Numbered from the stretch's first letter, positions 24,795-34,305 are shown. The stretch is 53,118 bases of DNA from Bacteroidales bacterium (GCA_028716265.1 JAQUQD010000012.1:1-53118), one strand, 5' to 3'. The notes: generated by a model not told the origin, from the sequence alone. Numbers and translations: made by a program.

Positions 24795-25604
24795 ATGGAG
24801 ACCAACACATTTCTTTTTGCTTTCGGGCTGACGCTTTTTGCAGGTCTATCAACAGGCATTGGAAGTGTGTTAGCTTTTTTCACGCGTCGTACCAACACCA
24901 AATTTCTCTCTGCGGCCCTGGGTTTCTCGGCGGGAGTGATGATCTATGTTTCGCTGGTTGAGATCTTTGCAAAAGCGAAGGGGCAGCTGGTTTCCGATCT
25001 AGGTCTCTGCCCGGGGTACTGGTTGACCGTACTGGCCTTTTTCGCAGGGATGCTTTTGATCGCCGTGATCGACAAGCTGATCCCCTCCTATGAGAATCCG
25101 CATGAACTGCGAAGGATCGAGGATATCGGTGCCTCTAGGCCTGATAAAGAACAGCGGCTGTTGCGGATGGGGGTCTTCACGGCACTTGCCATTGCCATCC
25201 ACAATTTCCCGGAAGGGCTGGCCACGTTCATGGCGGCGCTGACGGAGCCCGGACTGGGGATCGCCATCGCAGTGGCCATCGCCATCCATAATATCCCGGA
25301 AGGAATTGCTGTGTCGGTACCCATCTATTTTGCAACGGGAAGCAAACGAAAAGCGTTCCTGCACTCGTTCTTATCGGGACTCTCGGAGCCTGTCGGAGCC
25401 CTTGCCGGATACCTCATCCTTATGCCATTCCTCACCCCGACCTTGTTTGGGATACTTTTCGCCGCGGTCGCCGGCATCATGGTCTTCATTTCACTGGATG
25501 AACTGCTGCCTGCCGCAGAGGAATACGGGGAGCACCATCTGTCCATTTATGGCCTTGTAGCTGGTATGGCGGTCATGGCGGTGAGCCTGCTGCTGTTTGT
25601 ATAA
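24795..25604 (+). CDS. zupT: ZIP family metal transporter (ZupT-like)
   Basis: A 269-residue divalent-metal importer of the ZIP family. Eight hydrophobic helices are visible. The two diagnostic metal-site motifs are [14 protein letters not shown] (helix 4) and [14 protein letters not shown] (helix 5), as in ZupT. Residues about 95-125 form the variable cytoplasmic loop, here without a His-rich stretch. It is downstream of a CDF exporter on the same strand, so a metal importer and exporter are paired; the direction of each is from family knowledge. No separate promoter is apparent in the 39-bp gap. Confidence 0.93.
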   Translation: METNTFLFAFGLTLFAGLSTGIGSVLAFFTRRTNTKFLSAALGFSAGVMIYVSLVEIFAKAKGQLVSDLGLCPGYWLTVLAFFAGMLLIAVIDKLIPSYENPHELRRIEDIGASRPDKEQRLLRMGVFTALAIAIHNFPEGLATFMAALTEPGLGIAIAVAIAIHNIPEGIAVSVPIYFATGSKRKAFLHSFLSGLSEPVGALAGYLILMPFLTPTLFGILFAAVAGIMVFISLDELLPAAEEYGEHHLSIYGLVAGMAVMAVSLLLFV

Positions 25605-25637
25605 TAGGGGAGAGTGGAGGAGTTGGGGAATGGGCAT

Positions 25638-25687
25638 CCGTAGTCATTCATAGTAATTCATAGTTATTTGTTGTTATTAGTGGTTAT
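25638..25687. repeat. degenerate 10-bp tandem array between zupT and the Mut7-C gene
   Basis: Five consecutive 10-nt units: CCGTAGTCAT, TCATAGTAAT, TCATAGTTAT, TTGTTGTTAT, TAGTGGTTAT. It has the same period, unit number and orientation as the array at 22332-22381. It touches the 3' end of the Mut7-C gene. Confidence 0.8.
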
Positions 25688-26442
25688 TTGAAATTTGTAA
25701 TTTGGATACCGAGATTTTTCAGCATGGAGACCATCCGTTGATAATGGCTTCCGTTCCAGTATACGCGGTGGCATTGTTCGCACTGGTAAAAATCCTCGTA
25801 ATGGGCACGCGTTTTAGGTTTTAGAAATCCGATGACAGCTGTTTTTTCCACTTCTCTGATGATCCCGTTGCATTCCATGCACCGATGGAAAGGCTGGATC
25901 TTTCCCGAGAGGTCAAGGCGCTGGATCACTTCTTTGAGCTGCTCCAGAGGCTTCTGCGACCTGATCCAGTAGCCGTGCCTAACGTGGCCGTTCTTCAGCA
26001 GCTGGATGTCCCGCGTCAGGACGATCCTGTTTTCTTTGAATGCAACGGAAACGATCTGATCATCTTCCAGCCAGGTCTCGTAGATGGTGTCAAATCCCAG
26101 AAGGCGCAGATAACGAGCTAATTTGCCTAGGTGAACATCGAGGATCAGCTTGATTGTCCTCAGGGGTTTAGGTCGCAACCTGGTGACAGAAGAGATATCC
26201 AGGCTTTCAAACACAGGGTAAACGGAGACAAGGTCATGGTCGCACGGTTTGAAGTTAAAATCAACCGACTCGCCGTTGACCAGGATAAGGTCCACCTCCA
26301 CATGAGGTATGCCGAGCGACTCGATGATGTCTTTGATCGTGTGGTTGCCGGAGTATGAATGCAAAAAAGGTTTCTTCTTCCTGTCCCTGGGCAGGAAGTC
26401 ATTCAATTCTTCATAGAACCGTATTTGGATGACCCTGGGCAT
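25684..26442 (-). CDS. Mut7-C RNase domain protein with N-terminal ubiquitin-like domain
   Basis: A 252-residue protein. Residues 1 to about 85 match the ubiquitin/ThiS-like domain that often precedes Mut7-C (IQIRFYEELNDFLP at the start; LILVNGESVDFNFKPCDHDLVSVYPVFE later). Residues about 95-245 are the Mut7-C PIN-like RNase domain: the acidic LILDVHLGKLARYLRLLGFDT segment, IVLTRDIQLLK, and a zinc ribbon with CMECNG and CEQCHRVYWNGSHY. The substrate RNA is unknown. It is 2 bp from the oxidoreductase gene upstream, so they may be co-transcribed, with no functional link evident. Confidence 0.88.
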   Translation of the reverse strand: MPRVIQIRFYEELNDFLPRDRKKKPFLHSYSGNHTIKDIIESLGIPHVEVDLILVNGESVDFNFKPCDHDLVSVYPVFESLDISSVTRLRPKPLRTIKLILDVHLGKLARYLRLLGFDTIYETWLEDDQIVSVAFKENRIVLTRDIQLLKNGHVRHGYWIRSQKPLEQLKEVIQRLDLSGKIQPFHRCMECNGIIREVEKTAVIGFLKPKTRAHYEDFYQCEQCHRVYWNGSHYQRMVSMLKNLGIQITNFK

Positions 26443-26444
26443 GA

Positions 26445-27476
26445 TTACGGAACAAACAGCACCTTGCCTTTCGACATATTGCCGACATACTGCAAAAGTC
26501 CGCGGACTACCTGTTCAAAAGGAAAGGTAGCCTGGATGCGTGTGGTAAGCTTGCCGCTGATGATCTGATCCTGCAACTGCCCTGAGATCTCGCTGAATCT
26601 TTCAACGCCGGTTTGGCTGATCCAATCGGCCAGGTTGAATCCCCTGAGCGATTTTCCATGAAAGATCACTTCCAGGATATCCAGGTTCGCCGCCGGCAGA
26701 CCGGAAAGTCCTCCATAGAGGATCACCTGGGAATCATGGGGCATGGCATTGAGCAGTATTCCTGTCATTTCGCCTCCGATGGCATCAAAAGCGATGGTTG
26801 CTTCCAGCTGTTTTGACAGGCTTTTCAGGCGGTCGGCGAAGGTATCATCCTTTTGGTTCAGGACGTAGTGTTCACCTTGTTCCGACAGTGCACGGACCTG
26901 ATGATCTGACCTTACAATGTTGATGACCGGGATCCCCTTGCCGGCAGCCATCTTACGTATGAAAGTGCTAACCTGGCCGCCCGCTGCCGTGAGGATGACT
27001 GCCCTGTGCCTGTCAGCGGCAGCGATCTCCATCAGGCCTGCAGCCGTGAACGGATTGACTGCCAGGCAGGCTGCCTGCTCAACGGACAGTCCTTCCCTGA
27101 CTGGGATGCAATGACCTGCACTGACCGTAACATATTCTGCCCAGGTGCCCTCTTCTGAACCCTGTGAAAAACAGCTGACTTTTTTTCCCGCAAGGCTCAG
27201 CGCACTGTGCGATGTTCCAGTTGCCACAATCTTTCCTGTTCCTTCAAAACCGGGGATCACAGGAACCGGTCGTGAAACGATGTACATCCCCCTGAGGAAA
27301 GCGATATCGGATGGATTACAGGGAGCGCAGTCCATCCGTACCAGCACTTCGTCATCCCCCGGTGCCCTGACCTCTTTTTCCTGCACGGAAAGGCTGCGGA
27401 TGATCCTGCCCAGGTTGCTGTTATATTCCTGAAGCACGACGGCCCTCATGACCCCGGGAATTTGTTTTGGATTCAT
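26445..27476 (-). CDS. zinc-type/quinone-oxidoreductase-like MDR family oxidoreductase
   Basis: A 343-residue medium-chain dehydrogenase/reductase. The N-terminal GroES-like domain holds DEVLVRMDCAPCNPSD and PVIPGFEGTGKIV. The Rossmann part (about 150-280) has AVILTAAGGQVSTFIRKMA, a variant of the nucleotide motif, and IAFDAIGGEMTG. The structural zinc Cys cluster of true alcohol dehydrogenases is missing, so it groups with quinone/enoyl reductases of unknown substrate. The start may be at 27476 or at the Met nine codons later. A -7 element lies at 27499-27506. Confidence 0.85.
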   Translation of the reverse strand: MNPKQIPGVMRAVVLQEYNSNLGRIIRSLSVQEKEVRAPGDDEVLVRMDCAPCNPSDIAFLRGMYIVSRPVPVIPGFEGTGKIVATGTSHSALSLAGKKVSCFSQGSEEGTWAEYVTVSAGHCIPVREGLSVEQAACLAVNPFTAAGLMEIAAADRHRAVILTAAGGQVSTFIRKMAAGKGIPVINIVRSDHQVRALSEQGEHYVLNQKDDTFADRLKSLSKQLEATIAFDAIGGEMTGILLNAMPHDSQVILYGGLSGLPAANLDILEVIFHGKSLRGFNLADWISQTGVERFSEISGQLQDQIISGKLTTRIQATFPFEQVVRGLLQYVGNMSKGKVLFVP

Positions 27477-27498
27477 CGTATTTATCTGTTCATGGAAT

Positions 27499-27506
27499 CA
27501 AAATTA
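27499..27506 (-). promoter_or_regulatory. -7 promoter element of the MDR oxidoreductase gene
   Basis: TAATTTTG matches TAnnTTTG, 23 bp before the ATG at 27476. Confidence 0.55.
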
Positions 27507-27558
27507 CGCATTTCCTTCAAAGGATTGAAGATCCAACAATACAAACGATAAAAACCGC

Positions 27559-27567
27559 TACCTTTGC
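27559..27567 (+). promoter_or_regulatory. -7 promoter element of the M28 peptidase gene
   Basis: TACCTTTGC matches TAnnTTTG and ends 5 bp before the ATG at 27573, so the transcript would have almost no leader. Confidence 0.55.
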
Positions 27568-27572
27568 ACCCC

Positions 27573-29342
27573 ATGAAATCCACCTCAATTTCCATCGTCC
27601 TGTATCTCATGGCCTTTATCGGGATGGCCCAGGATATTACAGTTTCCGAGCTGCAAAAGCATGTGTATTATCTGGCCTCCGATTCCCTCCAGGGAAGGAA
27701 ATCAGGTACGCTTGGCGGGCTCATGGCTGCGACCTATATCCGCGACCAGCTCAGGAGCTTTGACCTGGAGCTGAAGGGTGAAGACGGATTTCAACATTTT
27801 GAGATCATTACGGATGTGGCACTGGGGCCTTCCAATCACCTGAGCTTTGATGAATTTTCCGGCGTACCTGGAACGGATTATATTCCGTTCAGCTTTTCCG
27901 GCAATGGAAGCCTGACAGCACCGGTAACCTTTGCCGGCTATGGATTCAATTTTTCTTCCGATTCACTATCCTGGAATGATTATGAAGGGCTGGACGTTGA
28001 CCGGCAGTGGGTCATGATGTTGCTAGGCGACCCGGAAGCGGATAACCCCCAAAGCTTCTTTACCCCCTATAGTGATACCTGGGGCAAGATGCTCAAGGCC
28101 AGGGATCATGGTGCTGCCGGAATACTCTTCGTCACTCCGGTAAAGATGGATAAGAGCGACGTGGTGGAGGGACTACAGCTGGAAAGAGGCACTTCCGGTG
28201 CCGGGATCCCGGTCATCCATCTGTCGCGTAGAATGGCCAACAGGATGCTGGCCTCCCAGGGCAGGACCATTGAAGAACTGGAGACCAGGCTGAACGCAAA
28301 CCGGCACGCTTGGTCCTTTCAGTTACCGGTGGAAGTGAGTGCATCGGTTAACCTCGTCTATCAGAAATCCCGGACTCAGAATGTGGTAGCCCTGCTCCCC
28401 GGATCGGATCCGGTCCTGAACCAGGAATACATCGTTATCGGTGCCCATTATGATCACCTGGGAATGGGAGGTCCGGGATCGAACTCCAGGGCACTGGATA
28501 CCCTTGCCGTGCATAACGGTGCCGACGATAATGCATCGGGAGTCGCCGGGATGCTGGAACTGGCTGAAGAGATTGCTTTGAACAGGGAGAAGATCAGGCG
28601 GAGCATTCTGTTCATTGCGTTCGATGCCGAAGAGTCAGGCCTGCTGGGATCCAAGTATTTCATTGAACAGTCGAAGGAACTGGTCGGAAAAATGGACGCC
28701 ATGATCAACTTTGACATGATCGGAAGGTTCTATCCTGATGAAAAGCCTCTTTTGGTCAGCGGAACAGGCACTGCCGCCGAGTCAGAAACCTTACTGGATT
28801 CGATCGCATCCCACCTTGATTTCAGGCTGACCTATTCTCGCGAGGGATTTGGTGCGTCGGACCATTCCAGTTTTTACTCCAGTGAGGTTCCCGTGTTTTT
28901 CATCACCAGCGGAGCTCATGAAGACTACCACATGCCTGAGGATGATGCCGACCGGATCCGCTATGACGGGACCAGGCAGATCGTTTCCTTTACTTATGAG
29001 CTGGTGATGGAGATCGCCAACAGGGATGCATCCCTTACTTTTCAGGAAGCAGGTCCCAAAGAACCTCCCCGCTACGGGAGGGGCTTCAAGGTCACTCTTG
29101 GCATCATGCCTGACTTCACCTCTACAGGAAACACCGGATTGAGGGTGGATGCAGTCCGCAAAGGCGGACCGGCTGACCGCGGAGGGATGCTGAAGGGAGA
29201 TATCATCGTTGGCCTCAACGGGAAAATGGTCACCAATATCTACGACTACATGGCCCGGCTCAAGGAACTGGAATCGGGTCAGGTTGCCGCCGTGGAGGTC
29301 ATCCGTGACGGTGAAAGGCAATTCCTCCTGATCCAGCTTTAA
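27573..29342 (+). CDS. M28 family zinc aminopeptidase with PA and PDZ domains
   Basis: A secreted or periplasmic peptidase of 589 residues. The signal peptide is MKSTSISIVLYLMAFIGMAQ. A protease-associated insert lies at about 110-245. The M28 catalytic core (about 270-475) has the metal-binding His of IGAHYDHLG, the Asp of GADDNASG, the catalytic Glu pair in DAEESGLLGS, the Asp of NFDMIGR, and the last His in HEDYHMPEDD. A C-terminal PDZ domain (about 500-587: VDAVRKGGPADRGGMLKGDIIVGLNG) completes it, as in other Bacteroidota M28 enzymes. The frame opens at a TTG at 27564, but that lies inside the promoter element; the ATG at 27573 is preferred. It diverges from the oxidoreductase gene. Confidence 0.94.
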   Translation: MKSTSISIVLYLMAFIGMAQDITVSELQKHVYYLASDSLQGRKSGTLGGLMAATYIRDQLRSFDLELKGEDGFQHFEIITDVALGPSNHLSFDEFSGVPGTDYIPFSFSGNGSLTAPVTFAGYGFNFSSDSLSWNDYEGLDVDRQWVMMLLGDPEADNPQSFFTPYSDTWGKMLKARDHGAAGILFVTPVKMDKSDVVEGLQLERGTSGAGIPVIHLSRRMANRMLASQGRTIEELETRLNANRHAWSFQLPVEVSASVNLVYQKSRTQNVVALLPGSDPVLNQEYIVIGAHYDHLGMGGPGSNSRALDTLAVHNGADDNASGVAGMLELAEEIALNREKIRRSILFIAFDAEESGLLGSKYFIEQSKELVGKMDAMINFDMIGRFYPDEKPLLVSGTGTAAESETLLDSIASHLDFRLTYSREGFGASDHSSFYSSEVPVFFITSGAHEDYHMPEDDADRIRYDGTRQIVSFTYELVMEIANRDASLTFQEAGPKEPPRYGRGFKVTLGIMPDFTSTGNTGLRVDAVRKGGPADRGGMLKGDIIVGLNGKMVTNIYDYMARLKELESGQVAAVEVIRDGERQFLLIQL

Positions 29343-29390
29343 TGATAACGTTCCTAATAAAATTTTCCACCAAACCGAAAGACCATTACC

Positions 29391-29789
29391 ATGCTTGAAC
29401 TGCTTAAATGGGAAGTGCTGATGAAGTTCATCAAGTTTGGTGCGGTAGGAATTTCAGGCATCGCAGTTGATTTCGGCATCACCTATCTTTGCAAGGAGAT
29501 CCTCAGGATCCAGAAATACGTTGCCAATGCCATAGGTTTTACGACCGCTGCCAGTACCAATTACATCCTCAACAGGATCTGGACGTTCCACAGCACCGAT
29601 CCGGCTATCTTTCTACAGTATTCGAAATTTTTGATCATATCGCTCGTTGGACTGGGGATCAACACGCTGGTGTTATGGATCCTGGTGAGCAGGTATAAAA
29701 TGCGTTTTTATCTCTCAAAGCTGATCGCTGTGGCCGTGGTCATGATCTGGAACTTTCTGGCCAACTATTTCTTCACCTTCCGGGGATGA
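29391..29789 (+). CDS. GtrA family membrane protein
   Basis: A 132-residue protein with four membrane helices and the GtrA opening FIKFGAVGISGIAVDFGITYL. The central NYILNRIWTF and terminal NFLANYFFTFRG blocks are typical. GtrA-like proteins are thought to move polyprenyl-linked sugars across the membrane for surface-glycan decoration; no glycosyltransferase partner is adjacent. It starts 48 bp after the M28 gene and ends 6 bp from the convergent cdd gene. Confidence 0.9.
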   Translation: MLELLKWEVLMKFIKFGAVGISGIAVDFGITYLCKEILRIQKYVANAIGFTTAASTNYILNRIWTFHSTDPAIFLQYSKFLIISLVGLGINTLVLWILVSRYKMRFYLSKLIAVAVVMIWNFLANYFFTFRG

Positions 29790-29795
29790 AGTTGC

Positions 29796-30290
29796 TTAAA
29801 CGTGTTTTCTCAACTGGTCTGCGGTGAACATCAACGGGAGCAGATGGCGGATGCTTTCCACTATCCATATCCTGCTTTTCTCGCCCATCATGATCAGACG
29901 TACAGGCCTGCCGTGGAGCTGTTCGTATTCGGCAATCACCTGCCGGCATGCGCCGCAGGGGGTCACCGGTTCCGTGATGGTGAAGTGAAGGGCACGGCCG
30001 GTGATAGCCAGCGATTCGACAGGCACTCCGGGATACAGTGCGGAGGCAGCAAACAATGCGACCCTTTCAGCGCAAAGCCCCGAAGGATATGCCACGTTTT
30101 CCTGGTTGTTGCCGGTCAGTACGCTGCCGTTGGCCAGCCGGACCGCTGCACCGACGTAATACTGGGAATAGGGGGCATACGCATCCCTGCCTGCCTTTAT
30201 CGCCTGTTCGAGCAGGACCCTGTCAGCATCGTCAAGCTCTTCCAGACTGTTGTACTCCATGCAATGTGTGATGATGTCAAATCGTCTCAT
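29796..30290 (-). CDS. cdd: cytidine deaminase
   Basis: A 164-residue homotetrameric-type zinc deaminase converting cytidine or deoxycytidine to uridine. The zinc site is complete: the CAERVALFAA block supplies one Cys and the catalytic Glu, and PCGACRQVI supplies two more Cys. The N-terminal AYAPYSQYYVGAAV is the substrate-binding segment. Its first 14 bp overlap the end of the O-antigen ligase-like gene, suggesting coupled translation at the end of a long minus-strand run. The functional link to that neighbour is not obvious. Confidence 0.95.
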   Translation of the reverse strand: MRRFDIITHCMEYNSLEELDDADRVLLEQAIKAGRDAYAPYSQYYVGAAVRLANGSVLTGNNQENVAYPSGLCAERVALFAASALYPGVPVESLAITGRALHFTITEPVTPCGACRQVIAEYEQLHGRPVRLIMMGEKSRIWIVESIRHLLPLMFTADQLRKHV

Positions 30291-31953
30291 GATCGGTATC
30301 CTGTTTACTTAAGACAAACAACGAATAGAAGAAGGCAAAAAAGGTCACTCCCGCCTGATTGTTGAGCGTATCATCCCCAAGAAATGACACCAGTGCGATG
30401 GTGAAGAAGGTGACGAAGAAATAATTGCTGAACGACCTTTTCTTTAGGGCGGGATAAAGAATAGCAAAGAGAAACCAGATCAATCCCGGGATGCCATAGC
30501 TGGCCATGACGGTCAGGAACTGGTTGTGGGCGCTGAACATTCCTTCATTGGCCGACTGAAGGGGGGAGTTCATTTGCCTGAACGCTTCATGAAAGCTGGT
30601 ACGGATATCTCCCGTTCCGACGCCTGTCATCCAGTGGCCTCGGATGAGATAAAGAGCTGCCTTGCCCTGCTCCAGGCGCTCGATGGCAGATGATCCGGTA
30701 TGTGCTCCGGTCCTGCGGTAGGTCTGGTAGTCCATTGCCATATGATGGATGCGGTTCCTTACGCTGAATTTTTTAAGATCATGGACGTTGGCGATGCCGT
30801 GTTCAACATAATTCACATCCTGGTCGGTGAGAGCGGCAACACCCGTAGAATCTTTTCTTAGATCCTTCGAGTTCAGGTAACGGATCAGCGTGTACCTGAT
30901 CTCCTGGCCTTTATGGTCGAGACTGTCGAAGGCTATCCTGCTCCTGCGGTTCCAGTTCTCTTCCAGTTCCGGCCAGCAGAGGTATAATCCAATGTATTTC
31001 CCGTCCTCAACACCCATGGTCGCATCGTGGACATACATCTCACCACCTGGAGTATAGGCATCCAGCCGCTCCATCTCAACGGGACTGGCATCCGTGTAAT
31101 TTTTTACTGTCATATACACCCAGCATCCGATGATCAGAGGAAGAGCGACCAGCAGTGCACCGAGGAGGAACTTTATCCTCCTGGAGGTCGATCTGAGGCC
31201 TGTCAGGATCAGGACTGGCACCAGCGTTACGAAAAAGGCGATGATGCCTGAGAGCGATCTGAGCATGAACAGGTAAACGATCAGCCAGGCCAGCATCAGG
31301 ATCAGGATGGCGCGGACAATCCCGAAGCTTGCCTTCTTTTTAAATGCATAATAGGCCAGGATAAAGATGGCCATGCAGACCATAAGGCTGAAACGGATAT
31401 GATGTATAAAAGGAGATATCTGGCGTGTATCTGTAATATCCTGTATAATAAGAAGATAGGTGCTATTCAGCGAACCTGCGACCACGGCGGTGGCAAATAT
31501 GAGAAGAAAAAGCCTGAAAAGGCGGGGGGGTATCTTTTCGAAGGAGGATAAGAACAGAGGAAGTAAGAGCAGGGGCAGGTTATTTCGCAGGACTTTCATC
31601 CCGTATGCCAGGTCGCTGGTGAACAGCAGGCCGAAGAAATCGATGAGCAGAAGGGAGCTGAAGATCCAGGCAGGCTTGTTTCGGAAGAACTGGCCAAGCT
31701 TTTTGATCAGGTTCATGAATCCTTCTTTTATGGAAAGGATCAGTGCAGTCGGGATCCGGATCTTTCCGGAGCTTTGCCTGGATAAGGTGGAAATTTCCCG
31801 TTCATCAATACCCTCGCAGATGAAAACACCTGCCAGTATGAACTGGGCAACACTCATGAAGAACCGTGACAGGGGAAGAGCGGCCAGCATCAGGGCCAGA
31901 CCAAAGTAGCAGGTATACCTTACAAAGAGTGACCATGCAGATTCATTGGTCAT
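30277..31953 (-). CDS. O-antigen ligase/polymerase-like membrane protein
   Basis: A 558-residue polytopic protein with about ten membrane helices and one large periplasmic loop (about 290-450). The loop ends with the Wzy_C-type block LIRGHWMTGVGTGDIRTSF followed by HNQFLTVMASYGIPGLIWF, the typical arrangement in WaaL/Wzy relatives. It probably joins or polymerises surface glycans on lipid carriers; donor and acceptor cannot be told. No polysaccharide cluster surrounds it. It lies 18 bp after ctpA. Confidence 0.85.
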   Translation of the reverse strand: MTNESAWSLFVRYTCYFGLALMLAALPLSRFFMSVAQFILAGVFICEGIDEREISTLSRQSSGKIRIPTALILSIKEGFMNLIKKLGQFFRNKPAWIFSSLLLIDFFGLLFTSDLAYGMKVLRNNLPLLLLPLFLSSFEKIPPRLFRLFLLIFATAVVAGSLNSTYLLIIQDITDTRQISPFIHHIRFSLMVCMAIFILAYYAFKKKASFGIVRAILILMLAWLIVYLFMLRSLSGIIAFFVTLVPVLILTGLRSTSRRIKFLLGALLVALPLIIGCWVYMTVKNYTDASPVEMERLDAYTPGGEMYVHDATMGVEDGKYIGLYLCWPELEENWNRRSRIAFDSLDHKGQEIRYTLIRYLNSKDLRKDSTGVAALTDQDVNYVEHGIANVHDLKKFSVRNRIHHMAMDYQTYRRTGAHTGSSAIERLEQGKAALYLIRGHWMTGVGTGDIRTSFHEAFRQMNSPLQSANEGMFSAHNQFLTVMASYGIPGLIWFLFAILYPALKKRSFSNYFFVTFFTIALVSFLGDDTLNNQAGVTFFAFFYSLFVLSKQDTDHETI

Positions 31954-31971
31954 GATGCATTGTATTGGTCA

Positions 31972-33654
31972 TTATTCGGTGTGATCTTTCTTCGCCCAGG
32001 TGCCTGCCAGGATCGCATGGTAGGTGTCTGCATCCTTGAGAACCTCCTTCGCCCTGGTGACTTCGGGATCTTCTTTCAGCGAGGTGATGATCCTTCCTTC
32101 TTCATAATAATAGCGGGTGATGATCTCTTGCTTGAGGATGGATTTGATCTCGCTTTTAAATTCCTGCAGGTCATCCATTTTACTTTCCTGGATCCGTTGA
32201 TCAAGAGCTTCGATTTCGCCGGAAATGTCTCCGTATGTTTCTTCCTTCTGGGCGATTTCCTTGAGTTTCTTCAGCTCGCTCTCGCTGCGGGTAGTATACG
32301 CATAGTCCTTACCATGGAGGAAGTCCAGGAAATCCTGGTATATTTCATCGGTGATCTCAAATTCTTCCACAGGGGGGATGTTGGGATGGTTCCAGTAGAA
32401 GTGCGTGGCGTAATCAAAAATGAGGAACTTGGTATAGAGAGAGTAGCTGATGCTGTTAAGCTGTGGAAGGCCGACAGGGATGTCGGGTTCTATTCCGCCC
32501 CCGTCATATACCGGCCTGCCGTTGCGGGTCTTGAACTCAGATATGAGGGAATCAGGTATCTTGGTGAACATACCATTTTCGTCTTTGTGCGAATAGTCAA
32601 TGGCCTGGATGCACCTTCCGCTCGGTATATAGTATTTGGCCACGGTAATTTTCATTTTGGCATTGTACGAAAGGGGGACCACATTCTGGACAAGGCCTTT
32701 GCCAAAGGTCCTCTGGCCGATGATCACGCCCCGGTCCAAATCTTGGATCGCCCCGGCGACAATTTCGGAAGCAGATGCGCTGGTATTGTCGACAAGGATG
32801 ACCAGTGGGATCTCCACATCCAATGGAGCGTTGTCCGTACTGTATGTACGGTTGCGGTCGGGCAGCTTTCCTTTCGTGCTTACCACCATTTCCCCTTTGC
32901 CGACGAACAGGTTCGTAATAGAGACAGCTTCCTGGAGCAGTCCCCCGCCATTTCCCCTGAGGTCAAGGATAAATCCGTTCAGCTTTTGTTTGCTCCTCAG
33001 CTCTTCGAAAGCCTTTCGCACTTCACTTCCGGCAGTCTGGGTAAAACCGCTGAGTTTCAAATAGCCGATACCATCCTCCAGTGTTGAATAATAGGGAATA
33101 TTCGGCACGGTGATCTGTTCCCGCGTGATGGAAAAGGACATGGGGAGGGGACTGCCCGGCCGTTCTATCTTGACGCTGATGGTAGTGTTGGGCTGCCCCT
33201 TCAGGATCGCACTGACCTCATCCGTGGTCTTGCCCCTGGCAGATTGCTGGTTGATCTCCAGTATTTTATCACCCGCCTTCAGGCCGGCCTTATCGGCAGG
33301 GAAATTCTTATAGGGTTCGGAAATGATGATGTAGTCCCCCTGTTTGTGGATCAGTGCCCCGATGCCGCCATATTGCCCCGTGGTCATGAACTCATAATCC
33401 TCAATATCGGATTCCGGGATATAGTTCGTGTACGGATCCAGCGATTGCAGCATGGCATCGATGCCGGTCTGCATCAGGTCGCCCGGTTTAAGCTCATCCA
33501 CATAATTAGAGTTCAGCTCTTTAAAGAGAGTGACGTAGATATCAAGGTTCTTGGATATTTCAAAATCGCTGCCGTTCTGAGCTTTTATAAAGAAAGGGTA
33601 CGACACCAGGAGTATGGTCAGGCAGGCAATAACGAAAGTCTTCAGTGTTTTCAT
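31972..33654 (-). CDS. ctpA: C-terminal processing peptidase (S41 family)
   Basis: A periplasmic serine protease of 560 residues. Signal peptide 1-25 (FFIKAQ), PDZ domain (about 95-170: YGGIGALIHKQGDYIIIS, AGLKAGDKILEIN), then the S41 core. The Ser/Lys dyad is visible as Ser294 in TSASASEIVAGA and Lys319 in FGKG, 25 residues apart as in the family. The long helical C-terminus (about 430-555) is common in Bacteroidota members. Targets are unknown. It lies in the yidD-rnpA run but is separated from yidD by 29 bp. Confidence 0.95.
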   Translation of the reverse strand: MKTLKTFVIACLTILLVSYPFFIKAQNGSDFEISKNLDIYVTLFKELNSNYVDELKPGDLMQTGIDAMLQSLDPYTNYIPESDIEDYEFMTTGQYGGIGALIHKQGDYIIISEPYKNFPADKAGLKAGDKILEINQQSARGKTTDEVSAILKGQPNTTISVKIERPGSPLPMSFSITREQITVPNIPYYSTLEDGIGYLKLSGFTQTAGSEVRKAFEELRSKQKLNGFILDLRGNGGGLLQEAVSITNLFVGKGEMVVSTKGKLPDRNRTYSTDNAPLDVEIPLVILVDNTSASASEIVAGAIQDLDRGVIIGQRTFGKGLVQNVVPLSYNAKMKITVAKYYIPSGRCIQAIDYSHKDENGMFTKIPDSLISEFKTRNGRPVYDGGGIEPDIPVGLPQLNSISYSLYTKFLIFDYATHFYWNHPNIPPVEEFEITDEIYQDFLDFLHGKDYAYTTRSESELKKLKEIAQKEETYGDISGEIEALDQRIQESKMDDLQEFKSEIKSILKQEIITRYYYEEGRIITSLKEDPEVTRAKEVLKDADTYHAILAGTWAKKDHTE

Positions 33655-33683
33655 CGCAAGTATAGGATTGAATTAATGGGGCA

Positions 33684-33905
33684 TCAGGGTACAGGATCAT
33701 AACCGCTGCCTCCCCAGGGATGGCAGGAGAGGATCCTTTTGAGGGTAAGCCACCCGCCCCTGAAGGGACCGTGTTTCATGATCGCTTCCACTCCATAGGC
33801 TGAACATGTGGGCGTATAGCGGCAGGAGGGAGGGAAATAGGGTGAGATGGCAGCCTGATAGAACCGGATCAACAGGATCATGAACTTACCCAGCACTTTT
33901 TTCAT
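33684..33905 (-). CDS. yidD: membrane protein insertion efficiency factor YidD
   Basis: A 73-residue short amphipathic protein that helps YidC-dependent insertion. The family signature is complete: [16 protein letters not shown] followed by [24 protein letters not shown]. It overlaps rnpA by 20 bp, the usual gene order rnpA-yidD. Neither rpmH nor yidC is nearby. Confidence 0.96.
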   Translation of the reverse strand: MKKVLGKFMILLIRFYQAAISPYFPPSCRYTPTCSAYGVEAIMKHGPFRGGWLTLKRILSCHPWGGSGYDPVP

Positions 33906-34299
33906 AGTCTCTGGTTAAACGCTGTAAAATTAGTATTATTATCGCTTCCAGTTCCCTGGACGGTAAAATAGAATGCCCGTAGTACACCATGGCAAACAGT
34001 ATCCTGCCATCCTTTTTTTCGAGGTAATCATAAAGGATCCCTTTGTTTTTCCGGAAGGCCTCCCTCATTCGTCTTTTGACAAGGTTTCGTTTGACGGCCA
34101 GGCGGATTTGCCGGCGCTGGACCTGAATGACTACCTGAGCGGGGAATGGCTGGTCAGTCAATGCCCTTCTCCAGTAAACCCTCACAGGATAGATGGTGAA
34201 ATGCTGGCCCCGGGTGAATAAGCTGTTGATCAGGCTACGGTTGCACAGGCGCTCCTGCTTGCAGAACGTCTGTTTGCGGAATGGATGGATCCCGGCCAA
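33886..34299 (-). CDS. rnpA: ribonuclease P protein component
   Basis: A 137-residue basic protein that assists the RNase P RNA in tRNA 5' processing. The conserved RNR-type motif appears as [16 protein letters not shown] near the middle, with the N-terminal [16 protein letters not shown]. It starts 6 bp after the hemD stop, an arrangement I associate with Bacteroidota, where rnpA is not next to rpmH. Complete. Confidence 0.95.
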   Translation of the reverse strand: MAGIHPFRKQTFCKQERLCNRSLINSLFTRGQHFTIYPVRVYWRRALTDQPFPAQVVIQVQRRQIRLAVKRNLVKRRMREAFRKNKGILYDYLEKKDGRILFAMVYYGHSILPSRELEAIIILILQRLTRDYEKSAG

Positions 34300-34305
34300 T
34301 TCCTA

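Noticed and set aside
31960-33087. A 375-codon plus-strand open frame
   Set aside because: It lies fully antisense to ctpA, whose catalytic residues are intact; its peptide has no recognisable domain and no promoter precedes it.
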